Shown piece after piece: positions 1-10,592 of a DNA stretch of 64,000 nucleotides (positions are counted from its first letter, which is position 1; every line of letters begins with the position of its first letter). The notes under the pieces are model-generated. The model was not told where the DNA came from and did not search any database. It saw nothing but the letters and a program-made list of their open reading frames with translations. Position numbers and translations under genes: made by a program. This DNA is from Acinetobacter wuhouensis (GTDB lineage Bacteria; Pseudomonadota; Gammaproteobacteria; Pseudomonadales; Moraxellaceae), in NCBI RefSeq assembly GCF_001696605.3, contig NZ_CP031716.1, positions 1 through 64,000 of the forward strand, in the 5' to 3' direction.

Positions 1-1392
1 ATGCTTTGGACGGACTGCTTAACTCGCTTGCGACAAGAGCTCTCTGATAATGTCTTTGCCATGTGGATTCGTCCTTTGGTTGCAGAAGAAGTCGATGGGA
101 CTTTAAAACTGTATGCACCTAATCCATATTGGACGCGCTACATTCAAGAGCATCATATTGAGCTTATTTCTATTCTGGCTGAACAACTCTCAGAAGGACG
201 AGTTCGTAAAGTTGAAATATTAGTCGATTCTCGTCCAGGTGCTATTCTTTCAGCATCTGAACAACCTGCGACCACTACAGCAGCATTAGACAGTACTCCA
301 AATGAAGTGCCTGTTGCTAAAATCAAAAAAGAAAAAGAACACGATGTTATTTCACCTAAAAACAATAAGAAAAGACAGCTTAACCCATTGTTTAACTTTG
401 CATTATTTGTCGAAGGTCGCTCTAACCAAATGGCCGCTGAAACGTGTCGCAAAGTTTTAACACAACTGGGCGAACCGCAACACAATCCATTATTCCTTTA
501 TGGCCCAACAGGTCTAGGTAAAACACACTTAATGCAAGCAGTCGGGAATGCTTTATTACAAGCCAAGCCGAATGCACGTGTGATGTATATGACTGCGGAA
601 AGTTTCGTCCAAGATTTTGTCAGTTCTTTACAAAAGGGCAAAGTCGAAGAGTTCAAAAAGAACTGTCGTTCTTTAGATTTACTCTTAGTTGATGATATTC
701 ATTTATTGGCTGGTAAAGAAGCAAGTCTGGTTGAATTTTTCTATACTTTCAATGCTTTATTAGATGAATCTAAACAAATTATTTTAACTTCAGACCGTTA
801 TCCGAAAGAACTAACAGAACTTGATCCACGTCTAGTTTCTCGTTTTTCTTGGGGATTGTCAGTTGGTGTCGAACCACCTGATATTGAAACACGTATCGAA
901 ATTTTATTAAAAAAAGCGGAAAGCAGTGGTATAGATTTACCACGTAACTGCGCTTTATTTATCGCACAGCAAGTGGTTGCCAATGTCCGTGAACTTGAAG
1001 GTGCATTAAACAAAGTCGTTGCTATTTCTCGTTTCAAAGGTTCTGCGATTGATTTGGATGTGGTACGAGAATCACTGAAAGATGTTTTGGCGATCCGTGC
1101 ACGTACCATTAGTACTGAAAATATCCAACGTGTGGTCAGCGAATATTTCCGTATTCCACTCAAAGAACTCGTGGGCCCTAAGCGTACCCGTATCTATGCA
1201 CGTCCACGTCAGTTGGCAATGGGCTTAGCACGTGAATTGACCGGGGATAGTTTCCCTGAGATTGGTATGGCATTTGGTGGTCGTGATCACAGTACCGTGA
1301 TGCATGCTTGTGAAAAAGTGCAAAGCTTACGTGATGAAGACCCAATTTTTAATGAGGATTATAAAAACCTCATGCGTCTGTTACAAAGCTAA
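1..1392 (+). CDS. dnaA: Chromosomal replication initiator DnaA
   Basis: DnaA binds DnaA boxes at oriC, forms an ATP-dependent filament and melts the origin. The 463-residue protein has the usual four domains: an N-terminal helicase-loading domain (about 1-85), a variable lysine-rich linker (about 85-125), an AAA+ core, and a C-terminal DNA-binding domain. The Walker A motif GPTGLGKT is at residues 168-175, Walker B LLLVDDIH follows at about 226-233, and the DnaA signature GGRDHSTVMHA lies near residue 428. The window starts on its ATG, so the promoter and the presumed upstream origin are not visible. dnaN and recF follow on the same strand. Identification is very secure; length is normal for the family in Moraxellaceae. 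Confidence 0.98.
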   Translation: MLWTDCLTRLRQELSDNVFAMWIRPLVAEEVDGTLKLYAPNPYWTRYIQEHHIELISILAEQLSEGRVRKVEILVDSRPGAILSASEQPATTTAALDSTPNEVPVAKIKKEKEHDVISPKNNKKRQLNPLFNFALFVEGRSNQMAAETCRKVLTQLGEPQHNPLFLYGPTGLGKTHLMQAVGNALLQAKPNARVMYMTAESFVQDFVSSLQKGKVEEFKKNCRSLDLLLVDDIHLLAGKEASLVEFFYTFNALLDESKQIILTSDRYPKELTELDPRLVSRFSWGLSVGVEPPDIETRIEILLKKAESSGIDLPRNCALFIAQQVVANVRELEGALNKVVAISRFKGSAIDLDVVRESLKDVLAIRARTISTENIQRVVSEYFRIPLKELVGPKRTRIYARPRQLAMGLARELTGDSFPEIGMAFGGRDHSTVMHACEKVQSLRDEDPIFNEDYKNLMRLLQS

Positions 1393-1461
1393 AATTTGTT
1401 CAAATTCGACACTTGCAAAGCGGCATAAACTGCCGCATAGTACGTCATTAAAAAAATTTTA

Positions 1462-1470
1462 TTATCCACA
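1462..1470 (+). promoter_or_regulatory. Perfect DnaA box between dnaA and dnaN
   Basis: TTATCCACA matches the strongest DnaA-box consensus at all nine positions and sits 31 bp upstream of the dnaN start codon, in the 109-bp dnaA-dnaN gap. By established knowledge such boxes let DnaA autoregulate or bind near the origin; a role here is inferred from position only. Confidence 0.55.
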
Positions 1471-1501
1471 TTTTCTGTCAAATTTTTAGAGGAATTCCAC
1501 C

Positions 1502-2650
1502 GTGCGTTTGAAAATCGCGAAAGAAAGCTTACTCAACGTTTTATCCCATGTGGTGGGAGCTGTTGAGCGTCGCCATACTTTAAATATTCTTTCAAACGTA
1601 AAAATTCAAGCGACTAATCAGTCACTTACTGTAACGGGTTCGGATTTAGAAGTGGAGCTTGTTGCAAGTACAAGTTTGGCAGAAGGTGCATGTTTACAAG
1701 CAGGGGAGACGACTGTTCCTGCACGTAAATTGGTGGATATTTGTAAATCATTACCGACTGCGGCATTGATTGATTTACAAATTACAGAAGATCAACGCTG
1801 TATTTTAAAATCAGGCAATAGCCGTTTTGTTTTAGGTACATTACCAGCAGAAGACTACCCGTTATTGACCAATGAAAATAGTCAAGGGACTCAGGTTCAA
1901 GTGACTGAGCGTGAATTAAAACGTTTATTTGAAAAAACCTCATTTGCGATGGCGGTTCAAGATGTACGTTTCTATTTAACGGGTACTTTATTGGAAATTG
2001 ATGAAAATCAATTACGCGCTGTGACCACAGACGGTCACCGTTTAGCATTGTGTGAAACTTTAGCATCTTCAAATTCAACACAATTGGTTCAAGCGATTGT
2101 TCCACGTAAAGCGGTGGGTGAGTTACAACGTCTACTCAGCATTGAAGATGAGCAATTAACGTTGTTGATTGGTCGTGAATTGTTGAATGTTACCATTCAA
2201 ACTGCAAGTAAAGATAAAGAACAAGGCGATATTACAGTACGTTTCACCACGAAACTGATTGATGGTAAATTCCCAGATTATCGTCGTGTGATTCCACGTG
2301 GTGGCGATAAAGTAGTGAATATTCCACACGATGTCTTTAAACAATCTCTGCAACGTGTTGCGATCTTAAGTAATGAAAAATTACGCGGTGTGTTCTTAAA
2401 CTTTAATGCCGATTCTTTGCAATTACGTGCCAATAACCCTGAGCAAGATGAAGCGATTGAAGATTTAGCGATTCAATATGCAAATGCACCGATGGAAATG
2501 TCGTTCAATGCGCAATATATTCTCGATGTTTTAAGCGTATTAGATGGTGATGATGTTGCAATGACCATGTCTGAGGCGAATCAATCAGTATTGGTGCAAG
2601 ATCCAACACAGCCTAATCAGACTTATGTTGTGATGCCGATGCGTGTGTAA
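1502..2650 (+). CDS. dnaN: DNA polymerase III sliding clamp (beta subunit)
   Basis: The beta clamp encircles DNA as a dimer and tethers polymerase III and other replication or repair proteins. The 382-residue product has the three-fold repeated clamp architecture (roughly residues 1-125, 126-250 and 251-382) and ends in the typical VVMPMRV-type tail. Translation starts at GTG 1502: the residues that follow (MRLKIAKESLLN) match the family N-terminus, and an AGAGGA Shine-Dalgarno sequence lies at 1488-1493. It sits 109 bp after dnaA and 31 bp before recF, the conserved dnaA-dnaN-recF-gyrB order. A DnaA box precedes it, so DnaA feedback on its promoter is possible. Confidence 0.98.
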   Translation: MRLKIAKESLLNVLSHVVGAVERRHTLNILSNVKIQATNQSLTVTGSDLEVELVASTSLAEGACLQAGETTVPARKLVDICKSLPTAALIDLQITEDQRCILKSGNSRFVLGTLPAEDYPLLTNENSQGTQVQVTERELKRLFEKTSFAMAVQDVRFYLTGTLLEIDENQLRAVTTDGHRLALCETLASSNSTQLVQAIVPRKAVGELQRLLSIEDEQLTLLIGRELLNVTIQTASKDKEQGDITVRFTTKLIDGKFPDYRRVIPRGGDKVVNIPHDVFKQSLQRVAILSNEKLRGVFLNFNADSLQLRANNPEQDEAIEDLAIQYANAPMEMSFNAQYILDVLSVLDGDDVAMTMSEANQSVLVQDPTQPNQTYVVMPMRV

Positions 2651-2681
2651 TTGTTTTAAATTAACTTTTTAATTTATTGTC

Positions 2682-3764
2682 ATGCATATTACGCGTTTAA
2701 ATATACAACGTGTTCGAAATTTACAGACGGTTGCACTCCATGAGTTGCAGCCGTTTAATGTTTTTTATGGACAAAATGGTTCAGGTAAAACCTCGATTTT
2801 AGAAGCGATTCATTTATTGGCAACAGGGCGTTCATTCCGAACCCATATTCCTAAAAACTACATTCAAAATAACCAAGCAGATGCGATTGTTTTTGCCCAA
2901 TCCATGACTGAAAAAATTGGCATGCAAAAACTGCAAAGCGGTGAGCAACTCATTAAAGTCAATGGGGACACAGTTGCGACACAAGGTCAACTTGCCAAGA
3001 TATTACCACTACAACTGATTGACCCTCTCAGCACTGATATTATTGATCATGGTGCAAAGCCACGACGACAATTGCTCGATTGGCTCATGTTTCACGTGGA
3101 ACCCGATTTTTATCATGCATGGCAATACTATTCTCGTGCCTTAAAACAAAGAAATAGTTTGCTTAAAATTCAGAGAAATCTGACGCTGCAAGATTTGGAA
3201 CCGTGGAACAAAATGCTGAGTGATTATGGTGAGGTTTTACATTCTCAGCGTGTCGAAATTGTGGAACAGTGGAAAATCTATTTACAAGAAGATTTAGCCC
3301 AATTACTGCCCGATTTAAGCATTGAAATGGAATATAGCGCAGGGTTCCATGTGGAACATGGTTTGGCGCAAGACCTTGTTCAATACCACAAAAAAGACGT
3401 TGATCGACGTTATACCGAGTATGGCCCACATCGTGCTGATATACGCTTAAAAACAGCCATGGGCGATGCGGATGTAGTGCTTTCACGAGGGCAAAAAAAG
3501 TTATTAATAATGGCTTTAAAACTGTCACAAATTGCCATGTTACATGCCTGTAATAAGGAAACTGTGGTATTATTAGATGATGTAACAGCAGAATTAGATT
3601 TAAGCGCACAACAACGTTTAATTGAGCGATTGAGCCAGCTTGGTAGTCAAGTTTTTATTACCACACTAGACCATGAATCAGTAAAAAAACATTTACATGA
3701 TTTGTCTATTTCCTACCAGTTATTCAACGTTGACCAAGGTCAAGTGAGTGTTGTTGCGCGATGA
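2682..3764 (+). CDS. recF: DNA replication and repair protein RecF
   Basis: RecF is an SMC-like ATPase that, with RecO and RecR, helps load RecA at gaps and stalled forks. The 360-residue product has a Walker A motif GQNGSGKT at residues 30-37, the ABC-type signature LSRGQKK near residue 268 and a Walker B segment [12 protein letters not shown] near 290. The start ATG 2682 follows dnaN by 31 bp without an obvious Shine-Dalgarno sequence, so it may be translationally helped by dnaN. Two 16-bp ParB-binding-like palindromes (3088-3103, 3343-3358) are embedded in its coding sequence. gyrB follows after 52 bp. Confidence 0.97.
   Translation: MHITRLNIQRVRNLQTVALHELQPFNVFYGQNGSGKTSILEAIHLLATGRSFRTHIPKNYIQNNQADAIVFAQSMTEKIGMQKLQSGEQLIKVNGDTVATQGQLAKILPLQLIDPLSTDIIDHGAKPRRQLLDWLMFHVEPDFYHAWQYYSRALKQRNSLLKIQRNLTLQDLEPWNKMLSDYGEVLHSQRVEIVEQWKIYLQEDLAQLLPDLSIEMEYSAGFHVEHGLAQDLVQYHKKDVDRRYTEYGPHRADIRLKTAMGDADVVLSRGQKKLLIMALKLSQIAMLHACNKETVVLLDDVTAELDLSAQQRLIERLSQLGSQVFITTLDHESVKKHLHDLSISYQLFNVDQGQVSVVAR
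3088..3103. promoter_or_regulatory. parS-like ParB-binding palindrome in recF
   Basis: TGTTTCACGTGGAACC matches the widely conserved parS palindrome TGTTYCACGTGRAACA at 15 of 16 positions; only the last base differs. parS sites cluster near bacterial origins and are bound by ParB. ParA and ParB are not encoded in this window. Confidence 0.65.
3343..3358. promoter_or_regulatory. Second parS-like palindrome in recF
   Basis: GGTTCCATGTGGAACA matches the parS form TGTTCCACGTGGAACA at 14 of 16 positions (mismatches at positions 1 and 8). It lies 255 bp after the first recF site. Weaker than the 3088 site; binding is inferred. Confidence 0.4.
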
Positions 3765-3807
3765 CTTTATTTTTTAGCCAATTTTGGAATGACCTATTTT
3801 TCACTAG

Positions 3808-6285
<2,478 letters not shown>

Positions 6286-6304
6286 TTGATATTGTTTGAA
6301 GTAT

Positions 6305-6338
6305 AAAAGGGAATAAACCAAGGTTTATTCCCTTTTTT
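6305..6338 (+). terminator. Rho-independent terminator of gyrB
   Basis: A perfect 15-bp inverted repeat (6305-6319 with 6322-6336) flanks a 2-base centre and runs into a T tract, 20 bp after the gyrB stop. Confidence 0.9.
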
Positions 6339-6376
6339 ATTGAATTGAATGATGTAGATTCAGGATGATAAACCAT

Positions 6377-6408
6377 AAAAAACCAGCTCATTTGAACTGG
6401 TTTTTTTT
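6377..6408 (-). terminator. Terminator between gyrB and the convergent AdeT-like gene
   Basis: A/T-flanked hairpin with arms ACCAG(C)TCA and TGA(A)CTGGT, with A runs on one side and T runs on the other. It can therefore terminate in both directions, most likely the minus-strand gene ending at 6429. Confidence 0.8.
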
Positions 6409-6428
6409 GCTTGGTTTAAATCTAAAGA

Positions 6429-7436
6429 TTATTCACCAGCAAGCGTACATTCAAAGTTCGCTTTGTCGACTGAACAGCGTGCTTTCTTCAATACAGACAT
6501 CATACCTGCATCATAAACACCTTGTTTAGTTAGCTCTAAACGACCTTCACGCATCAACTTTTGATATTTTAATTTATCTTCAGGCGTTAAATTCAATTTA
6601 TATTTTGCTGGAATACTTGCTTCTAGACGGTTAATCATCGCAAAGCTTTTCGGTAAGTTTTTCACGAAATAATCACGAGATTTTTGACCGAAACCAGCAG
6701 GGAATTTTTCAGGACGGATGATGAAGTCAGCCGTGATTTGTAATACTGGGAAATTAAACATTGCACCATTTGCACCTAAACCTTTTTGAATTTCAAGCGG
6801 TTTATAAGCATAAGCAGGTGCACCGATCATATCTACCTGACCGTTGTTAAATTTTGCTGCAAAGTTAGTAATATCAGATGGTACTGCTTGTGCACCTACA
6901 CGTTGAATTAATACTTTCTGTGCATCATCGTAGCTTAAGTAAGCGAATTTTTTACCAGCAGCTTTTTCGATTGAGTTAATATTTTTGTCACGTACAAAAA
7001 TAAACGCTGAACCTAAAGGAGCAATACCCGCAACTTCGTATTTGTTACTGCCTTTAGTAGAAACCATTTTTGCAGCATTACGTGCATCTAGCGCAAAAGT
7101 AATAGCTGTTTTAGCAATCGCATTGCTTGGCACGCCACCGACAGAATCAATTGATCCCACAAATTTGTTATATTGACGTGCGCGCATCGCAGTCATAAAT
7201 ACGCCGTCACACTTTCCTGCTTTAAAATCTTGATCTGCTACGTTTTCATCTTGTTTTGGAATAAGATTAACGTCTGCACCCCAACTTTTAGCGGATAAAG
7301 CCCATTCTTGAGCCATTTGGTATGACTCGCCTGACTTACCTAATAAGTCAAATACACAGACATTTACAGCTGCTTGAGAAGCTGAGCTAAATCCAACGAT
7401 AGAAGTAGCAGCAATAGCGAAAGCAATTTTTTTCAT
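6429..7436 (-). CDS. AdeT-like secreted solute-binding protein, paralogue 1
   Basis: A 335-residue exported protein of the Acinetobacter AdeT family. Some annotations call this family an RND aminoglycoside efflux component; others call it a putative solute-binding protein. The sequence shows a Sec signal peptide (MKKIAFAIAATSIVG..., cleavage expected after SQA near residue 22) and no further membrane segments, so a periplasmic binding protein is more likely than a pump. Conserved family features are the N-terminal CVFDLLGKSGE, KAGKCDG, RARQYNKF and a C-terminal pair of cysteines (ARC and FEC). Start: ATG 7436 with AAGGA at 7444-7448 is preferred over an upstream in-frame start that lacks one. 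It is a single-gene unit, convergent with gyrB. Substrate unknown. Confidence 0.85.
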   Translation of the reverse strand: MKKIAFAIAATSIVGFSSASQAAVNVCVFDLLGKSGESYQMAQEWALSAKSWGADVNLIPKQDENVADQDFKAGKCDGVFMTAMRARQYNKFVGSIDSVGGVPSNAIAKTAITFALDARNAAKMVSTKGSNKYEVAGIAPLGSAFIFVRDKNINSIEKAAGKKFAYLSYDDAQKVLIQRVGAQAVPSDITNFAAKFNNGQVDMIGAPAYAYKPLEIQKGLGANGAMFNFPVLQITADFIIRPEKFPAGFGQKSRDYFVKNLPKSFAMINRLEASIPAKYKLNLTPEDKLKYQKLMREGRLELTKQGVYDAGMMSVLKKARCSVDKANFECTLAGE

Positions 7437-7618
7437 TTTTTCGTCCTTATCTATTTTGTACAATTAGGAACCTTTCCATAAGCGCAATAGTAATCAGCTT
7501 TTTTTAAAAAAAATAGAGCATTTACTCCATTTATTTATATTTTTTTTGCAATAAATTGTGAATTAGGTGCTTAATTTTATTACTTATACGCTATTTTAAT
7601 AAGTAAATCATTATTTTA

Positions 7619-7634
7619 TGTGATTAAAATCTCA
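7619..7634. promoter_or_regulatory. CRP/Vfr-like site upstream of AdeT-like paralogue 1
   Basis: TGTGATTAAAATCTCA matches the CRP half-site pattern TGTGA-N6-TCACA at 9 of 10 defined positions. It lies about 185 bp upstream of the gene starting at 7436. Regulation is inferred from the motif only. Confidence 0.35.
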
Positions 7635-7962
7635 TTTTTTACTATAAGACTTCAAAAATAAAAAAATTATAAGATATTCAAAAAATTAAATTTATTTCTA
7701 ATTGAACAAAAATATAAATCATCAATATTCCAAATATTGATCTTAATAAGTAATAAATTAAGAATTTTTGCATAAAATTTGTACTTGTTTTTTGTATTTT
7801 TATTGATCAAAATGCTGTGGGTAACTCTGTGCTTAATTTTAATTCAGTCGATTTTTTGGCTGTTTTGCAGACTTAATTTAGCATTGTGTAGTTGTAAAAA
7901 TGAACAGAATAGCGATTTAAATTTTTATAAAAATAGGGATTTATTTCTATCAAAAAATATAT

Positions 7963-7971
7963 TTATCCACA
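7963..7971 (+). promoter_or_regulatory. Perfect DnaA box in the AT-rich gap
   Basis: TTATCCACA, all nine consensus positions. A nine-base match is expected roughly once by chance in a window of this size, more often in AT-rich DNA, so function is uncertain. Confidence 0.3.
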
Positions 7972-8350
7972 TATTTTTTGCGATCTTTTAAGTTTTTTGA
8001 ATTTAAAAACCAACACGATAAGCTTATATTTTAATTTATTAAGTTATTCTAATATGTTCCACGCAAGCTATTTTGAGTTATAAATAAAAGTTATGTATTT
8101 TATTATAGGTTTTTGGCTGTATTTTTTGAATAAAAATTTGGGTATTAAAAAATGCTTTAATTAATAAAGTTTCGAATTAAAGATGAAATTGATGAGAATA
8201 TTTTTGATTAAACAAAGGTTTATATTTATTAATAAAATATTTAGTGATTTCTAAAGATGATTTTTACTACTTCTAGCAAAATGTATTCAATGAGATTCTG
8301 ATTTCAGCGATGTGTTGTTTAAATATTTAGTTTTCTTAATTTTTATGCAT

Positions 8351-8384
8351 AAAAAAGCCAGAAATCATGTACTTTGATTTCTGG
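8351..8384 (-). terminator. Terminator of the ABC-F gene
   Basis: A perfect 10-bp stem (8358-8367 with 8375-8384, 7-base loop) is followed on the minus strand by six T. It lies just after the stop of the gene at 8410. Confidence 0.85.
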
Positions 8385-8409
8385 TTAGTGTATTTGCTAA
8401 AGTTTAGAT

Positions 8410-10344
8410 TTAGTCAAATGAACTTTCTAACTCTTCCAACTCCATCATGAGTTCGAGCATTTGTTCTTCAGCTTGTTCTAATTTGGACTTAAGTTCATTT
8501 TGCTCATTCATCAGTTTGAGTAAGTCATCTTTACGATTGGTTTCATAAAGCGCTGAATCTGCAAGTAATTCTTCAATTTCTGCCAATCTCGGCTGAATTT
8601 TTCCAATTTGTGTCTCAATTTTTTCGATATTTTTACGAATAGGGCGACTGAGCTCACGTTGACGTGCGGCTTCTTTGCGTTGTGCTTCTTTATCGACTTT
8701 TGAAACAACTGTTTTTTCAACAACTTGTGACTGAATTGGAGCACTCGGTTGTTGCCCATTTTTGATCATATCAATACGTGCTTGGCGTAACCATGCTGCA
8801 TAATCTTGTAGATCGCCATCAAATTCTTTGCTTTGACCATTGTGAACTAATATTAATTCATCACAAACAGATGCAATCAATTGACGTTCATGCGAAACCA
8901 GTACCACAGCACCTTCAAAGTCTTGCAATGCCATGGTTAATGCATGACGCATATCTAAATCTAAATGGTTCGTCGGCTCATCGAGAATCAGAACATTTGG
9001 GCGTAACCAGACAATTAATGCCAAAGCCAATCGTGCACGTTCACCACCTGAGAAGCTTTCACTTGGGGTGTCCATACGTTCGCCGCTAAAGCCAAAACTT
9101 CCTAAAAATGAGCGTAAAGTTGCTTCACTAATTTTTGGATCAGCAATACGTGAGAGTTGTAGCATTGGACTGGCATTGCCATCTAAAGCATCCATTTGAT
9201 GCTGTGCAAAATAACCGATATTAAGCAGTTCTGAATCTTTACGTGTACCTTTAAGTAAGGCTAAATCACCTACCAAAGATTTAATTAATGTTGATTTACC
9301 TGCACCATTCATTCCCAATAAACCAATTCGGCTGCTTGGAGTAATTTGTAAATTCACATTGGTGATAATCAATTTATCGCCATAACCAATATCTGCATGT
9401 TCCAAGGTTAATAAAGGAGAACTCATTTTACTTGGTTCACGGAAACTGAAAGTAAAAGGGTTGTCCACATGCGCGGGTGCAAGCTCTTGCATGCGCTCAA
9501 GTTGCTTGATGCGACTCTGCGCTTGGCGTGCTTTGGTGGCTTTGGCTTTAAAACGGTCAATAAATTTTTGTAAATGTGCTTTGGCTTCTTGTTGTTTTTC
9601 AAAAGCTTGTTGTTGCTGTGCTAAACGTTCAGCACGTGTTGTTTCAAAAGTTGAATAATTCCCTGTATAAAGCGTCAGTTCTTGATTTTCGATATGCAAA
9701 ATATGATCAGTAATTGCGTCTAAGAAATCACGGTCATGTGAAATTAAAATCAAAGTACCTGCATAAGCTTTTAACCAATCTTCGAGCCATAAAATTGCAT
9801 CTAAGTCCAAATGGTTAGTTGGTTCATCCAGTAATAATAAATCTGAACGACTCATCAGAGTGCGCGCTAAATTTAAACGCATACGCCAACCACCTGAAAA
9901 ACTTGAAACTAAAAGTTCTGATTGATGCTCAAAAAAACCTAAACCAGCCATCAATTGTGATGCTTTTGAGGCTGCTGTGTAGCCATGAATTTCTTCAAAA
10001 CGGCTATACAGATGTGCTAATTCATCATTGCTGAGTTCATCAGAGTGTTCAAGCTTGTGTTGAATATCCCAAAATTCTTCATCACCAGAGAGCACGAAAT
10101 CAATCGCTTTCATATCTAAGGCTTTGATTTCTTGCGCCATGTGGGCAACTGTCCATACATTAGGACGTGTCAAACTACCGCTGTCTGACTCCATGCCACC
10201 CAAAAGCGCTGAAAATAGGGTAGATTTACCCGCGCCATTGACTCCAGTAAGACCGATTTTCCAACCTGGATGAAGCTGCATAGACGCTTTTTGAAATAAA
10301 ATACGTCCGCCACGGCGAATTGAAAGTTGGTCTAACTGAATCAT
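8410..10344 (-). CDS. yheS: ABC-F family ATPase, YheS-like
   Basis: ABC-F proteins are soluble twin-ATPase proteins that bind the ribosomal E site and modulate translation; they are not transporters. The 644-residue sequence has two nucleotide-binding domains. The first has Walker A GVNGAGKST at residues 34-42, signature SFSGGWRMRL and Walker B LLLLDEPTNHLD. The second has Walker A GMNGAGKST, signature SFSGGERARL and LILDEPTNHLD. A charged linker with RFKAKATKARQAQSRIKQ lies between them, and a C-terminal coiled coil rich in E, K and L covers about residues 550-644. The IRRGGRILF start and linker resemble E. coli YheS more than Uup or EttA. It is a single gene with its own terminator, divergent from the next AdeT-like gene. 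Confidence 0.9.
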   Translation of the reverse strand: MIQLDQLSIRRGGRILFQKASMQLHPGWKIGLTGVNGAGKSTLFSALLGGMESDSGSLTRPNVWTVAHMAQEIKALDMKAIDFVLSGDEEFWDIQHKLEHSDELSNDELAHLYSRFEEIHGYTAASKASQLMAGLGFFEHQSELLVSSFSGGWRMRLNLARTLMSRSDLLLLDEPTNHLDLDAILWLEDWLKAYAGTLILISHDRDFLDAITDHILHIENQELTLYTGNYSTFETTRAERLAQQQQAFEKQQEAKAHLQKFIDRFKAKATKARQAQSRIKQLERMQELAPAHVDNPFTFSFREPSKMSSPLLTLEHADIGYGDKLIITNVNLQITPSSRIGLLGMNGAGKSTLIKSLVGDLALLKGTRKDSELLNIGYFAQHQMDALDGNASPMLQLSRIADPKISEATLRSFLGSFGFSGERMDTPSESFSGGERARLALALIVWLRPNVLILDEPTNHLDLDMRHALTMALQDFEGAVVLVSHERQLIASVCDELILVHNGQSKEFDGDLQDYAAWLRQARIDMIKNGQQPSAPIQSQVVEKTVVSKVDKEAQRKEAARQRELSRPIRKNIEKIETQIGKIQPRLAEIEELLADSALYETNRKDDLLKLMNEQNELKSKLEQAEEQMLELMMELEELESSFD

Positions 10345-10547
10345 AAGAAATAAGCTATTCGTTATCGGATGCCGTATTCTAAATGATAAATAGAAGAGTT
10401 CAAAAAATATAAGAAAAAAGAATTTAGGGGATAGATTGTTGGAGTTTTATTGAACCGTATTCCTGCAGATTTTCATGCTTAATTAATTTTAAGTTTCTCA
10501 AAATAAATCTAAAATAAAGATGTTTGGTGTGTATTAATTGTTATTAT

Positions 10548-10563
10548 TGTGATATTAATCACA
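10548..10563. promoter_or_regulatory. Perfect CRP/Vfr-type palindrome upstream of AdeT-like paralogues 2 and 3
   Basis: TGTGATATTAATCACA matches TGTGA-N6-TCACA at every defined position, and the half-sites are perfectly symmetric. It ends 4 bp before the AAGGAG ribosome-binding sequence at 10568-10573. A CRP-family protein bound here would probably block, or sit downstream of, a promoter rather than activate in the classical position. Confidence 0.55.
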
Positions 10564-10592
10564 GTGTAAGGAGTGTTTTGAGATCATGGATA

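Larger units (their letters stand above)
7437..8350. other. Long AT-rich non-coding stretch
   Basis: About 0.9 kb without a credible gene, strongly AT-rich with many A and T runs. Visible elements are a near-consensus CRP-type site (7619-7634), a perfect DnaA box (7963-7971), a one-mismatch DnaA box in reverse orientation (7816-7824) and a half parS (TGTTCCAC, 8055-8062). It contains the promoter of the minus-strand gene starting at 7436. A 70-codon TTG-started frame (7779-7991) has no ribosome-binding site and biased AT-driven composition, so it is not called. Confidence 0.6.

Noticed and set aside
7779..7991. 70-codon hydrophobic frame
   Set aside because: TTG start, no ribosome-binding site, composition driven by AT-rich DNA, and no sign of a conserved domain.
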